Source: Bacilli bacterium (GTDB lineage: Bacteria; Bacillota_I; Bacilli_A; RFN20; CAG-826). Taken from it: a DNA stretch of 64,000 bases. The first letter of the stretch is position 1. Each line of letters begins with the position of its first letter. The DNA lies in contig CAAGAN010000033.1 of assembly GCA_900767825.1 (NCBI GenBank), positions 129,015 to 193,014 on the forward strand. The letters run 5' to 3'. Both the position numbers and the translations under genes were made by a program. Under the pieces are notes generated by a model. It saw only the letters and a list, made by a program, of their open reading frames with translations. It did not search any database and was not told the origin of the DNA. Shown one piece after another: positions 9,216 to 18,377 of this stretch.

Positions 9216-10639
9216 TTACTCTCCTCCTTTAGGATACAAGATCCTTCTCCATCATAATTAACTTCTAGAGGAGATATGTTTAATTTATCAGCCAACAAGA
9301 ATAACACCTTGCTTTGGCAGAAGCCACCTTGGCACTTACCAAATCCAGCACGGGTCCTTTTCTTAACGGCTTTTATGGTTAAGCAAGGGAGAGATCTAGA
9401 TAAGACGTCTTCTATCTCACCAAGGCTAATCTTTTCGCAATTACAAATCATCTGCCCAAATTTTGGGTTTTTCTTGATAATTTCGTTTCTTTCTTCAATA
9501 GAAAGATCGTTCATCTTGATATAAGGCTTGATATTTGGATTGAAATTATCCTTTTCCTTCATATTAAGTACTGGTTTGACCAATTCTTCGACCACATATT
9601 TTCCAATCGCTGGAGAAGATGCTAATCCAGGGCTTTCAATTCCGGCGACATTGATGAAATATTTATCATTTTTAGAATAGGAAATAATGAAATCATGTGT
9701 CGATGGAGTTGCCCTTAATCCTGAGAAAGTCCTGATTTGTTCATAAAATGGAATAGATGGAACCATTGAAATCGCAGATTTCTTTACTTCACCTAAAGTT
9801 AATGAATCAGTTGAAGTATCGTCTTTAGAATCAACAAATTCGCTAGAAGGGCCAACTAGATAGTTATTTGAAGTCGTTCTAGTTACTAAGATTCCCTTTC
9901 CTTTTTCAGTTGGAAGTGGGAATAAGACATGGTTTACAAAGTCTGATTTAAAGTGATCCAAGACATAATATTCGCCTTTTCTAGGAGATATATGCCAATC
10001 AATTGGCTCAACCATCGAGGCAATCTTATCAGCATAAAGCCCAGCACAGTTAATAACCATCTTTGCTTTATAGATTCCTTTTGTAGTCTCTAAAACATAG
10101 ATGCCATCTTCTTTTTTAATAGAAGTAACCTTGCAATTAAGTTCTAGCTTTGCCCCATTATCTAAGGCGTTTTCAAAGCAATGGGCAACTAAAGTAAATG
10201 GATTAATAATTCCAGCAGTTGGACATAATAAGCTTCCCATGACCGAAGAAGAAATATTAGGTTCTAATTTTAAGGTTTCTTCTTTGTCTAATAGAATTGC
10301 TTCGACTCCATTTTCCTTAGCTCTTTCTTTTAAAGAAGCCAAGGTAGCCATATTTTCTTCATTAAATCCTAAAGTCATTGAGCCAATCGGAGAAAAGGAA
10401 ACATCCAACTCCTTGCAAATGGAAGGATACATCTTATTTCCTAACACATTAAATTTAGCCTTATTCGTGCCAGGAAGAGGATCATATCCAGAATGGACGA
10501 TGGCGGAATTAGCCATCGAGGAAACATCCCCTACATCATTTTTAGCCTCAAGACAAATTACATTCAATTCGTATCTAGAGAGGTTCCTAGTTACGAATGC
10601 ACCACTAACTCCAGCGCCAATTACAATTACGTCAAACAT
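9212..10639 (-). CDS. GlpA-like FAD-dependent glycerol-3-phosphate dehydrogenase / oxidoreductase with BFD [2Fe-2S] domain
   Basis: A DAO-fold flavoenzyme (VIVIGAGVSGAFVTRNL at the N-terminus) with a C-terminal BFD-like iron-sulfur domain: CNCEK, then CQGGFCQ. This is the architecture of anaerobic glycerol-3-phosphate dehydrogenase GlpA and related proteins. An in-frame TTG lies 7 codons earlier, but the ATG at 10639 directly precedes the FAD motif and is preferred. There is no SD; TATACT sits 9 nt upstream, so the mRNA may be leaderless. The substrate is unproven: no glycerol kinase or facilitator gene lies nearby. Confidence 0.82.
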   Translation of the reverse strand: MFDVIVIGAGVSGAFVTRNLSRYELNVICLEAKNDVGDVSSMANSAIVHSGYDPLPGTNKAKFNVLGNKMYPSICKELDVSFSPIGSMTLGFNEENMATLASLKERAKENGVEAILLDKEETLKLEPNISSSVMGSLLCPTAGIINPFTLVAHCFENALDNGAKLELNCKVTSIKKEDGIYVLETTKGIYKAKMVINCAGLYADKIASMVEPIDWHISPRKGEYYVLDHFKSDFVNHVLFPLPTEKGKGILVTRTTSNNYLVGPSSEFVDSKDDTSTDSLTLGEVKKSAISMVPSIPFYEQIRTFSGLRATPSTHDFIISYSKNDKYFINVAGIESPGLASSPAIGKYVVEELVKPVLNMKEKDNFNPNIKPYIKMNDLSIEERNEIIKKNPKFGQMICNCEKISLGEIEDVLSRSLPCLTIKAVKKRTRAGFGKCQGGFCQSKVLFLLADKLNISPLEVNYDGEGSCILKEESK

Positions 10640-10648
10640 ATTGACTAT

Positions 10649-10654
10649 AGTATA
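10649..10654 (-). promoter_or_regulatory. -10-like hexamer just upstream of the GlpA-like ATG
   Basis: On the reverse strand TATACT is followed by 9 nt and then the ATG at 10639, with no SD between. The -35 element is poor. The position implies a start site at or within a few bases of the ATG. It lies in a divergent intergenic region of about 156 bp shared with the gene at 10796. Confidence 0.35.
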
Positions 10655-10760
10655 GCCCAAAACAGGGGTTTTAAGATAGAGAAAAGGATTATTTTTTTAG
10701 ACAATTGTACCCTTTTGTAAATATTTAACTAATTTGCCTAAATTTAGGGATTTTATCTAT

Positions 10761-10788
10761 TTCATTACTAGGATAGTTAAATTAAAAT
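10761..10788 (+). promoter_or_regulatory. Putative promoter with leaderless start for the 10796 gene
   Basis: TTCATT, 16-nt spacer, TAAAAT, then 7 nt to the ATG at 10796. No SD is visible. The -35 is weak and the -10 matches 5 of 6 consensus bases. Confidence 0.35.
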
Positions 10789-10795
10789 TAACTCC

Positions 10796-11893
10796 ATGAT
10801 AAAAAAGAAACTTAGAAAATATATTGAACAATTAGCAAAAAACGAAGCGTTTGATGAAGAAAGCGATTATCATGCTAATGTATTGTTTGAAGTTGATCAA
10901 AAGTCATTCTCTTCAAAATTAAAAGATAGGCTACCATCAAATAAAAACATAAATATCATCTATAACGAAGTTGCCTCGACTCTACTTGAACTTGATAAAG
11001 ATAGTTCTTCTTATTTATCTAGCTTGCCTTTTCTAGATATAGCAGAAATTAATCCATCTTTATTAGAAGATAACCCTTATTACCAAAAGCTAATCAATAA
11101 ATCTTCTAGCAAATATAAAGATATAGAATTTGGATTTGATTATTTTTATCCTTATGTCCCATTTCTTTTAGATGAAAAGATAATAGGAGATGATTATAAA
11201 TGTCATTCTCCTTTTGGCTATTTTTCTAAACGTATCAAATATCCTTTGATTAGGAAAAACGGGGCAAACTGGATGGAATTAGTCCCACACGAAATCAATT
11301 CGATGGAAAGCGATATAAAAAAAGCCAAGGGAAATATATTGGTTGTTGGACTTGGGCTAGGTTATTTTGCCTATATGGCATCAAATAAGAAAGAAGTTAG
11401 TTCAGTTACCATTTTAGAAAAAGACAATGATATCATCGAAGTATTTAATTCATGCCTGCTTGATGAATTTGAAAATAAAGACAAGATTAAGATTATTAAC
11501 GACGATGCTTTGACCTATCTAGATTATCCTAAATATGATTTTGTCTATATCGATATTTATAGGGATGAAGCAGACGGTCTTCCTCTAGTAGGCAAATTAT
11601 TAAATAATCCAAAATTGCCCCTAGATACCTCTTTTTGGTTTATTTCTTCCTTATGCGTCTATCTAAGAAGATTTGTCATTGTCTCGCTTGAAATAGCCTC
11701 TAATCCTTCTTTTAACGAAAAAGAATATGAAGAATTCGGCAAAGATTTAAAAGATCCAACTGATGTAGACTATTTAATATATAAGATATATAAGGATTAT
11801 ATAAAACCAAAAGACATAAATACAAAAGAAAACATCGACTCATTGCTTAGCTTTGAATCGATGCTAGGTTTATTGAAGGATTTATTTAAATAA
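10796..11893 (+). CDS. Unknown protein with spermidine-synthase/SAM-methyltransferase-like fold
   Basis: A 365-aa protein with no clear family match by eye. Residues about 180-255 look like a class I methyltransferase Rossmann core: motif I ILVVGLGLGYFAYMAS, an acidic strand end VTILEKDNDIIEVF, then IINDDALTYL and the YDFVYIDIY strand. This order resembles spermidine synthase-type folds. The N-terminal 150 residues are unassigned and charged. It is monocistronic, divergent from the GlpA-like operon, and its 3' end overlaps the convergent kinase-like gene by 12 nt. The function is unknown. Confidence 0.6.
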   Translation: MIKKKLRKYIEQLAKNEAFDEESDYHANVLFEVDQKSFSSKLKDRLPSNKNINIIYNEVASTLLELDKDSSSYLSSLPFLDIAEINPSLLEDNPYYQKLINKSSSKYKDIEFGFDYFYPYVPFLLDEKIIGDDYKCHSPFGYFSKRIKYPLIRKNGANWMELVPHEINSMESDIKKAKGNILVVGLGLGYFAYMASNKKEVSSVTILEKDNDIIEVFNSCLLDEFENKDKIKIINDDALTYLDYPKYDFVYIDIYRDEADGLPLVGKLLNNPKLPLDTSFWFISSLCVYLRRFVIVSLEIASNPSFNEKEYEEFGKDLKDPTDVDYLIYKIYKDYIKPKDINTKENIDSLLSFESMLGLLKDLFK

Positions 11894-12484
11894 GTTAGAA
11901 ACCATCTCTACTAATTGCTTGATGTCGGTATAGGAAGTATTGATCATCAAATCATAATTATTCCTATCACTCCATTTCTTATTAGTCGCGAATGTATAGA
12001 ATCTTGCCCTACCTTTATCGACCTTCTTTATTTTTCTAGCCATTTGCTTCCTGCTATATTTTTCTTTATCGGTTTCTCTTTCTAGGCATCTATCAATTCT
12101 AGAATCCAAACAAGCATAGACAAATATGGAGAAAGGCTTATATTCACGTAAAACATAGTCGGCAGCCCTGCCAATAATGACACAATTGCTCTTTTCCGCC
12201 ATTTTCTTTAAAGTATTGACCTGAGCTTTATATACATCCATTGCCATCGAAACACTTGGATCAGGCCCCAAAGAGAAAGAATTGCCATATCTAATTGGGA
12301 ATAGCGGGATTGGGTCTTTTTCGGAGACTTGTTCGATATATTCCCTTGAATAAGGGGTGCCTTCACAAATTTGGTTGATAATTTCCAAATCATAATAGGC
12401 ATAGCCAAGTTTCTCGGCTAGCCTTCTACCAAATTCTCTACCCCCTGAACCGAATTCTCTTCCGATACAAATGATTTTATGCAT
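11882..12484 (-). CDS. Cytidylate kinase-like family protein
   Basis: A 200-aa P-loop protein beginning HKIICIGREFGSGGREFGRRLAEKLGY. The GREFGSGGR loop is the variant Walker A of the cytidylate kinase-like family. A conserved YYDLEII segment follows, then VIIGRAADYVL and a lid-like region with many Arg/Lys. It is smaller and more divergent than the housekeeping CMP kinase Cmk, and its true substrate is unknown. The ATG has an AGAGGG SD. Its 3' end overlaps the convergent gene at 10796. Confidence 0.78.
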   Translation of the reverse strand: MHKIICIGREFGSGGREFGRRLAEKLGYAYYDLEIINQICEGTPYSREYIEQVSEKDPIPLFPIRYGNSFSLGPDPSVSMAMDVYKAQVNTLKKMAEKSNCVIIGRAADYVLREYKPFSIFVYACLDSRIDRCLERETDKEKYSRKQMARKIKKVDKGRARFYTFATNKKWSDRNNYDLMINTSYTDIKQLVEMVSNLFK

Positions 12485-12537
12485 ATATTTCCCTCTTGCT
12501 ATCTTTATTTTAAGACAAAATTAAAATAAATAAACTT

Positions 12538-12564
12538 AAAAAGGAGCAAGTTGCCTTGCTCCTT
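12538..12564 (-). terminator. Intrinsic terminator of pnp
   Basis: A perfect 10-bp stem (AAGGAGCAAG with its complement) and a 4-nt loop, followed on the reverse strand by a T-rich run. It lies 5 nt beyond the pnp stop codon. Confidence 0.85.
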
Positions 12565-12569
12565 ATCTA

Positions 12570-14777
12570 TTAACGTCTATTTGGCTTGGAAGAATGTCCG
12601 TGGAATTTAGAGGAATGGTTATCTTTCCTTGGGCCCTTGTCGTCTTTTTCGACATAGCCTTCTGGCTTTTCCTCGAATTCGCGGTGGCTTAATTTGATCT
12701 TTCCTTTTTCATCAAGTCCGATGACGACAACTTTTAATGTATCGCCGACTTTGATGATCTTGGAAGCATCATCAACATAGCCCCATTTCAATCTAGATAC
12801 ATGGCATAATCCATCGGTATCGCCGAATAGATTTACAAAAGCCCCGTAATCTTCGACTCTAGTGACTTTTCCTTCGAATATTTCGCCAACTTTGGCTTCC
12901 CTAACTATATCATCGATAATGGCTTTTGCCTTAACAAGCATTTCCTTATCGGTGTGATAGATAGTGATGGTTCCATCTTCTTCGACATCAATCTTGACTT
13001 GGTTGCATCTAGCAATGATGTCATTGATGACTTTGCCACCTTGACCGATGACATCTCTAATCTTATCGACATCAATCTTGAAGGTAACCATCTTTGGAGC
13101 ATATTTAGAAACTTCTTCTCTTGGAGCAGGAATACAAGCAGCCATGGCATTTCTAATTTCAGCCCTGGCTTTATTGGCTTGGGCAAGTGCTTCGGATAAA
13201 ACTTCACGCGTAACACCGTGGATCTTGATATCCATTTGGAGGGCAGTTAAGCCTTTTTCGGTACCGGCACACTTGAAGTCCATATCACCGAAGTGATCTT
13301 CTAGACCTTGGATATCGGTTAAGATGGTATAAGGATGCTTTCCATCTAATGGACCAGAAGTAATTAATCCCATGGCAATACCAGAGACAATTCCCTTTAT
13401 CGGGACACCTGCTGCCATAAGCGACATGCAGTTAGCGCAGATACTAGCTTGGCTAGAAGAGCCATTAGATTCGCAAACATCGGCAACACATCTAATTGTA
13501 TATGGAAATTCTTCTTCGCTTGGAAGGACATAAGATAAGGCTCTTTCGCCTAATTTACCATGTCCGATTTCCCTTCTTCCTGGAGCACCCATTCTTCCGA
13601 TTTCACCAACTGAATATGGTGGGAAGTTATAATGATGCATGAATCTTCTTTCGGTCTCGCCGGTAAGATTATCGATTAATTGCTTATCAGAAAGAGGCCC
13701 TAAAGTTGTAGTTCCGATGACTTGGGTTTGTCCACGGGTGAACATAGCACTTCCATGGGCGCGTGGTAGTAAGTCGACTTGGCAATCTAGAGGACGGATT
13801 TCATCAACTTTTCTTCCATCTGGTCTAACCTTGTCTTCAGTGATTAAACGTCTAACTTCAGCAGCGACCATTCCTTCTAGGATATCATTTACCATAAGCA
13901 TGGCCATCTTGTGGTCATGTTCATCTTCATATTCCCTAGAATCATAATCATCGATGATTTCCTTCTTCAAGGCATCGATAGCATCTTGTCTTTCTAATTT
14001 ATCAAAGATAGAGATAGCCTTGACCATTCTTTCTCCGATTCTAGAATCGATGTCGGCTTTTATTGCTGGATCTGGTGCATATAAGTCGATATGACGTTTT
14101 GCTTTTCCAACCTTTGCAATGACTTCTTTTTCAAAAGCGCATAATTTCTTGATGGCTTCAAATCCGAACATGATGGCATCAAGCATTTCTTCTTCTGGGA
14201 CTTGGCTAGCACCAGCTTCGACCATCATGATGGCACTATCGGTACCAGCGACTGCTAAATCGATATCGGATTTGGCTCTTTCTTCTTCGTTTGGATCGAT
14301 GATTAATTTGCCATCGACTCTGCCAACATAAACCCCTGCTACTGGTCCATCAAATGGAATATCAGAGATGCATAAAGCCAAAGAGGCACCTAACATACCA
14401 GTCATTTCTGGGGTATTGTCAGGATCGACCGACATAACAGTAGAAACTAGTTGGACTTCATTTCTAAATCCATCAGCAAATAAAGGACGGATTGGTCTAT
14501 CGATAAGTCTAGCTGCTAAAGTAGCATGTTCACCAGCTCTGCCTTCTCTTCTAAGGAAGGAGCCTGGAATCTTACCAACGGCATATTGCTTTTCTTCATA
14601 ATTTACGGTCAAGGGGAAGAAATCACCCTCTTTAGGTTCGTCGGCGCAGCAAGCAGTAGCCAAAACTACTGTTTCACCAAAACGAACAAGGACTGAACCA
14701 TCAGCCTGTTTTGCGATTTCGCCAGTTTCAACGCTAAGAGTGCGCCCGGCGAATTCTGTTTCAAATACTTGTTTCAT
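12570..14777 (-). CDS. pnp: Polyribonucleotide nucleotidyltransferase (PNPase)
   Basis: A phosphorolytic 3'-5' exoribonuclease of 735 aa, usual length. Two RNase PH domains (the first about 10-210, the second from about 310 with MFTRGQTQVIGTTTLG and GRREIGHGKLGERAL) flank a helical domain. A KH domain (DVIGQGGKVINDIIARC) and an S1 domain (GEIFEGKVTRVEDYGAFVNL) follow, with a short basic tail. It should act in mRNA decay together with the RNase J-type protein in this window. It is monocistronic here and not adjacent to rpsO, unlike the classical rpsO-pnp operon. Confidence 0.97.
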   Translation of the reverse strand: MKQVFETEFAGRTLSVETGEIAKQADGSVLVRFGETVVLATACCADEPKEGDFFPLTVNYEEKQYAVGKIPGSFLRREGRAGEHATLAARLIDRPIRPLFADGFRNEVQLVSTVMSVDPDNTPEMTGMLGASLALCISDIPFDGPVAGVYVGRVDGKLIIDPNEEERAKSDIDLAVAGTDSAIMMVEAGASQVPEEEMLDAIMFGFEAIKKLCAFEKEVIAKVGKAKRHIDLYAPDPAIKADIDSRIGERMVKAISIFDKLERQDAIDALKKEIIDDYDSREYEDEHDHKMAMLMVNDILEGMVAAEVRRLITEDKVRPDGRKVDEIRPLDCQVDLLPRAHGSAMFTRGQTQVIGTTTLGPLSDKQLIDNLTGETERRFMHHYNFPPYSVGEIGRMGAPGRREIGHGKLGERALSYVLPSEEEFPYTIRCVADVCESNGSSSQASICANCMSLMAAGVPIKGIVSGIAMGLITSGPLDGKHPYTILTDIQGLEDHFGDMDFKCAGTEKGLTALQMDIKIHGVTREVLSEALAQANKARAEIRNAMAACIPAPREEVSKYAPKMVTFKIDVDKIRDVIGQGGKVINDIIARCNQVKIDVEEDGTITIYHTDKEMLVKAKAIIDDIVREAKVGEIFEGKVTRVEDYGAFVNLFGDTDGLCHVSRLKWGYVDDASKIIKVGDTLKVVVIGLDEKGKIKLSHREFEEKPEGYVEKDDKGPRKDNHSSKFHGHSSKPNRR

Positions 14778-14891
14778 TCTTTTTTTCTTTCCTAATTTAA
14801 TTTCAAACGCGAATATATTAACACCCTTTATGTTCCATAAAAAGGAGAAAAGAAGGAAGAAGTCATATTTCGAGATAATATATCCATATTC

Positions 14892-14920
14892 TTGCTTTTA
14901 TTTAGTTTCAAATAAATAAT
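14892..14920 (+). promoter_or_regulatory. Promoter with leaderless start for the 14927 gene
   Basis: TTGCTT, a 17-nt spacer, AATAAT (5 of 6 matches to TATAAT), then 6 nt to the ATG at 14927. No SD precedes that ATG, so transcription should start at or beside the initiation codon. Confidence 0.5.
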
Positions 14921-14926
14921 AAATGC

Positions 14927-17320
14927 ATGGCTTTACTTGGTTATGCAATTTTATTGCCCTTAATAGTTATCATTCTTCATTACTCGATATTGATTTTATT
15001 TAGATTCATCAAGAAAAAAGAAATCTTTAATAAAGAAGAAATCAAACCTTTGCTTATTAATTCAATATCGGCGATTTTACTTACATTCATCTTTTCATTA
15101 GTCGTCACTTTTTGTTTTGGTGATATAACTTTGCTAAATGGGATTATTTATCTTTCTAGCGTTAGCTTAATTGCTTTCTACATCAATCCAAATTGGATAT
15201 ATAAGAAAATAATAAGCAAAGAGATTTTTAGTCAAGATAACAGGCTTAAAACAATTCGCATTTCATTAATTCTATTAAACTTATTGCTAGAAACATTTGC
15301 TTTCAATGCCAGGGCTTATAAAACTAATAGCAATCCGATTTCAATAGATTTTTCTTCCTCTTCATTAAAAGTAAGCGATGGAAAAACAAAGGATAACAAA
15401 TGGACTTATGAAGGTAAGGAAGCAAGCCTAGTTTATACTATTGATAATGAACAAATAAAAAAGGCAAATACAGTTAGGCTAGATTTTGTTAATCCGACTA
15501 GTTTTGGCTTAAAAGTTACCATCAATGGATTAAAAAATAACAAACTACAATATGAATATTCCTATCAATTGAATCCAGTTGTCTATGAACATAACCAACT
15601 TGGATTACCTAAAGGTGATTTTGATTCATATAAATTCAAATTTGAATTAGATGCAATGGCACGTCCTAATATCGGCGATTATGCAGGTACTTATAATTCC
15701 ATAACACTGTCTTCTATTACTTTCGACGCGCCTAATGCATTCCATTTCTCTTTATTAAGGTTTTCTTTAATCTTGCTTGCAATTATTTCAATCAGCGAAG
15801 TGCCTTCTTTATCTAAAAAATATGTCTTAACTAGAGAAGAAAATAAATCCCCGATTAGAAAATATCAATTAGGGATAATAGGTGGAGGAATATTGTTATT
15901 TATCGGCTCTCTTATATATGTATTTATCCAAAGTAAATCGATGTTATCTAGTTATCCTTTAGTTAACGGAGTCGAAAAATATGACATGTATACTCAGTTA
16001 TTCGACGCGCTTAAAAAGGGGCAAGTAAATATAGATTTGCCATATTCAGCAACCCAAAAATATTGGGATCATGCATATTATAACGAAAATATATATGTCT
16101 ATTTCGGGGTATGGCCGGTTATATTTATATCTTTCCCATTCTATTTCATATTCGGAAAAGTTCCCAATGCAATGGGACTAGAAATAATTGGATTTAGCCT
16201 TTATATCCCCTTCTTTTTCCTTTTAATTACCGAATTAATCAATCAATTTGATAAAAAAGCCAATAGCAAAGTAATTGGATTCCTCCTTTTTTCTAGCTTT
16301 TTCCTATCTTTATCAATAATGAGCGTTACTTATAAAAGATATTGGATGAATATAAATAATCCAGTAGTCGAGGCTAATTACCATGTACCTCTTATATATG
16401 GATTAATGCATATGGATGCTTTCTTATTATTTACTATTTTAGGTTATAGCAACGCTAAATATAGGAAATTCTATTTTCCTTTAGCAGGTTTTTCCTTTGC
16501 TTCAATAGTTGCAACTAGGCCAAATCTGGCTTTGATAATATTGATTGCAGCCCCGTTATTTATTCTTCCATTGGTTAAAGAATATAAAAACTACAAAAAG
16601 AATCTTTTAGATTATCTTCCCATGCTTGGGGTTTTATTAATTGGGGCCATATTAATAATGAAATATAATAAGGATAGATTCGATTCAGTCCTTGAATTTG
16701 GAGCAAGATATCAACATACAGTCGCCGATATGACAAATATGGGGCTAAATCCAAAAGCCTTGTTGCCTGGATTAGCCCATTATTTCTTCAATCCATTTTC
16801 AATAAACCTAAATACCCATTTCCCATTCATTTATTGCACGAATCCTAGATTTAGTAGCGATATAAAAGACTATTCAACTTACCTAAATGGAGGGATTGGA
16901 TTACTTTTCATCCCTGCTTTCTTTGGAATGTTACTTAATCCTTTTGTCAAATACAAAAAAGGGAGCGATGATTTAGGATTGACCTTATTGCGTCAATTGA
17001 TGTTGCCTTGTTTAATTATATTTACCATGGTCAATTATGCTTTGGCAGGCATCTGCCCTAGATATATGATTGAACCATATCATCTAGCCACCATCGCATC
17101 TATTATCGGGTTTATTAGCTTTGCAAGAAGGTTTGAAAATCATGGCGAAATAATTGTCCCAATCTTCTTTACCTTGATTCTAACTGGGGTCATTATCACG
17201 ATGAATATCAATTTCGATCCATTCGATGGACTTACTCCAAACGACTTGAATGGGCTTAGTTTAAGAATTAGGGAAATATTCAATGATTTCAACTCTTCTC
17301 CTTATTATTCTTTCTTCTAA
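14927..17320 (+). CDS. Large polytopic membrane protein, GT-C-like
   Basis: A 797-aa protein with three or four N-terminal hydrophobic helices, a soluble beta-rich stretch (about 140-270) and roughly ten more helices from residue 275 on. Between helices it has YDMYTQLFDALKKGQ and YWDHAYYNENIYVYFGVWP, a soluble loop with acidic and aromatic residues like those of GT-C membrane glycosyltransferases. Function is inferred only: a polyprenyl-phosphate-sugar-dependent glycosyltransferase is plausible, and the GtrA-like gene downstream at 18378 fits that idea. I do not recognise a named family with certainty. Confidence 0.55.
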   Translation: MALLGYAILLPLIVIILHYSILILFRFIKKKEIFNKEEIKPLLINSISAILLTFIFSLVVTFCFGDITLLNGIIYLSSVSLIAFYINPNWIYKKIISKEIFSQDNRLKTIRISLILLNLLLETFAFNARAYKTNSNPISIDFSSSSLKVSDGKTKDNKWTYEGKEASLVYTIDNEQIKKANTVRLDFVNPTSFGLKVTINGLKNNKLQYEYSYQLNPVVYEHNQLGLPKGDFDSYKFKFELDAMARPNIGDYAGTYNSITLSSITFDAPNAFHFSLLRFSLILLAIISISEVPSLSKKYVLTREENKSPIRKYQLGIIGGGILLFIGSLIYVFIQSKSMLSSYPLVNGVEKYDMYTQLFDALKKGQVNIDLPYSATQKYWDHAYYNENIYVYFGVWPVIFISFPFYFIFGKVPNAMGLEIIGFSLYIPFFFLLITELINQFDKKANSKVIGFLLFSSFFLSLSIMSVTYKRYWMNINNPVVEANYHVPLIYGLMHMDAFLLFTILGYSNAKYRKFYFPLAGFSFASIVATRPNLALIILIAAPLFILPLVKEYKNYKKNLLDYLPMLGVLLIGAILIMKYNKDRFDSVLEFGARYQHTVADMTNMGLNPKALLPGLAHYFFNPFSINLNTHFPFIYCTNPRFSSDIKDYSTYLNGGIGLLFIPAFFGMLLNPFVKYKKGSDDLGLTLLRQLMLPCLIIFTMVNYALAGICPRYMIEPYHLATIASIIGFISFARRFENHGEIIVPIFFTLILTGVIITMNINFDPFDGLTPNDLNGLSLRIREIFNDFNSSPYYSFF

Positions 17321-17323
17321 ACA

Positions 17324-17353
17324 ATAAAAAAGAGGCCTAGTTTCCTAAACCTC
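17324..17353 (-). terminator. Intrinsic terminator of rpsO
   Basis: Read on the reverse strand, a 9-bp stem (two G-U pairs) is closed by a GAAA tetraloop and followed by TTTTTT. It sits between two convergent genes and ends rpsO transcripts. Confidence 0.85.
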
Positions 17354-17371
17354 AATCTTTGCTTATTAAGC

Positions 17372-17641
17372 TTATTTTCTAATTCCAAGGGAAGCAATCA
17401 AAGCAGTATAACGATCGACATCGTTTCTAGCTAGATAATCTAGAAGGCTGCGTCTTTTGCCAACAAGAATTAGAAGTGATCTTCTAGCGGCGGCATCAGA
17501 ACCATTGTTCTTAAGATGTTCAGTGAGATCTTTGATGCGTTGGGTTAGAAGGGCGATTTGGACTTCGGCAGAACCGGTGTCTTTTTCGTCTTTGCCATAC
17601 TTTTTGATGATGGCAATGGTTTCTTCTTTCTTTAAAGCCAT
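17372..17641 (-). CDS. rpsO: 30S ribosomal protein S15
   Basis: An 89-aa protein of the family's usual length with the S15 hallmarks: DTGSAEVQIALLTQRI near residue 22, LTEHL, then RRSLLILVGKRRSLLDYL and the closing RYTALIASLGIRK. It binds 16S rRNA helices 20-22 in the platform of the small subunit. It has a strong SD (AAAGGAG) and its own terminator. It is a single-gene transcript separated from pnp by the large membrane protein gene. Confidence 0.97.
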   Translation of the reverse strand: MALKKEETIAIIKKYGKDEKDTGSAEVQIALLTQRIKDLTEHLKNNGSDAAARRSLLILVGKRRSLLDYLARNDVDRYTALIASLGIRK

Positions 17642-17725
17642 TTTATTTCTCCTTTATTTTTACTTGGCCAAATCTAAGCTTTAACTAGGAGATAGATAGA
17701 AGCAAGGATTGGCTGCGCGTAATAT

Positions 17726-17753
17726 AATATATTAAAGTTAACTCGAAATACAA
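17726..17753 (-). promoter_or_regulatory. rpsO: Putative rpsO promoter
   Basis: Reverse strand: TTGTAT, 16-nt spacer, TATATT, followed by an 84-nt leader before the rpsO ATG. Such a leader could carry S15 autoregulatory structure, but I could not fold it with confidence. Confidence 0.4.
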
Positions 17754-17761
17754 GCAAATCT

Positions 17762-18235
17762 CTATATTTGACCATATTTTATTAGATTTCTTTCTAAATA
17801 AGAGATAGCGTAGCTAGTTTGTTCAAGATTAGCGACTGTAACAGTAATTTCAAAAACACCCTTTTTAGTAACCTTTAATTCTGTTTCGGAAATACTTTTT
17901 ATCTCTTTTTCATGCTTATCTAGTTCGTTATCTTCAAATAGATAAAAGTTGCAATTAAATGCCATTGAATAAGAAGGCACATCCATATTTTCTTTGGTTA
18001 AAGCGCCTAATTCCTCATCATAAATAAAGAAAGATTGCATCAATTGAATTACATCTCCGCCTGAATATAAGCTTATAGAATGATGCGTTGTCTCAACTAG
18101 TTTTTCTTGACGTAAAACATAGAATTTATAGCTTTCATTTACGCTTGTTTCTTCCTTTTTATCGCAAGAAATCAAATTAAAAGAAGAGATGATACCCCCT
18201 GAAATTAAGATAGAATTTAAAAATATTTTCTTCAT
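17762..18235 (-). CDS. Small predicted lipoprotein, unknown function
   Basis: A 157-aa protein with a lipoprotein signal: Lys-Lys n-region, hydrophobic core, and lipobox NLISC with the acylated Cys at about residue 24, followed by DKKEE. The mature part is small, acidic and beta-rich, with no recognised domain. A GGGGGAG SD precedes the ATG. It would be anchored to the outer face of the membrane. Its 3' end sits next to the rpsO promoter region, so it is transcribed toward rpsO without a visible terminator. Confidence 0.75.
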   Translation of the reverse strand: MKKIFLNSILISGGIISSFNLISCDKKEETSVNESYKFYVLRQEKLVETTHHSISLYSGGDVIQLMQSFFIYDEELGALTKENMDVPSYSMAFNCNFYLFEDNELDKHEKEIKSISETELKVTKKGVFEITVTVANLEQTSYAISYLERNLIKYGQI

Positions 18236-18356
18236 AAAAACTCCCCCTTATAAATTTAATTTATAAAGTAGCAACAAAAATATGCAAGAGAATTTACATT
18301 TGTCGTTTCTATGTAGATTAAAAATTTAGATAAATACAAATATATCTCTTTTGGAA

Positions 18357-18362
18357 TATAAT
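18357..18362 (+). promoter_or_regulatory. Perfect -10 hexamer before the gtrA-like gene
   Basis: TATAAT lies 15 nt before the ATG at 18378, with no SD between. It implies a leader of only about 8 nt. No convincing -35 is present. Confidence 0.4.
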
Positions 18363-18377
18363 AACGTCTAGTTACAT

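Noticed and set aside
10101..10655. A 184-codon plus-strand frame opposite the GlpA-like gene.
   Set aside because: The opposite strand has a full-length GlpA-like protein with clear motifs; no SD, and composition mirrors the sense gene.
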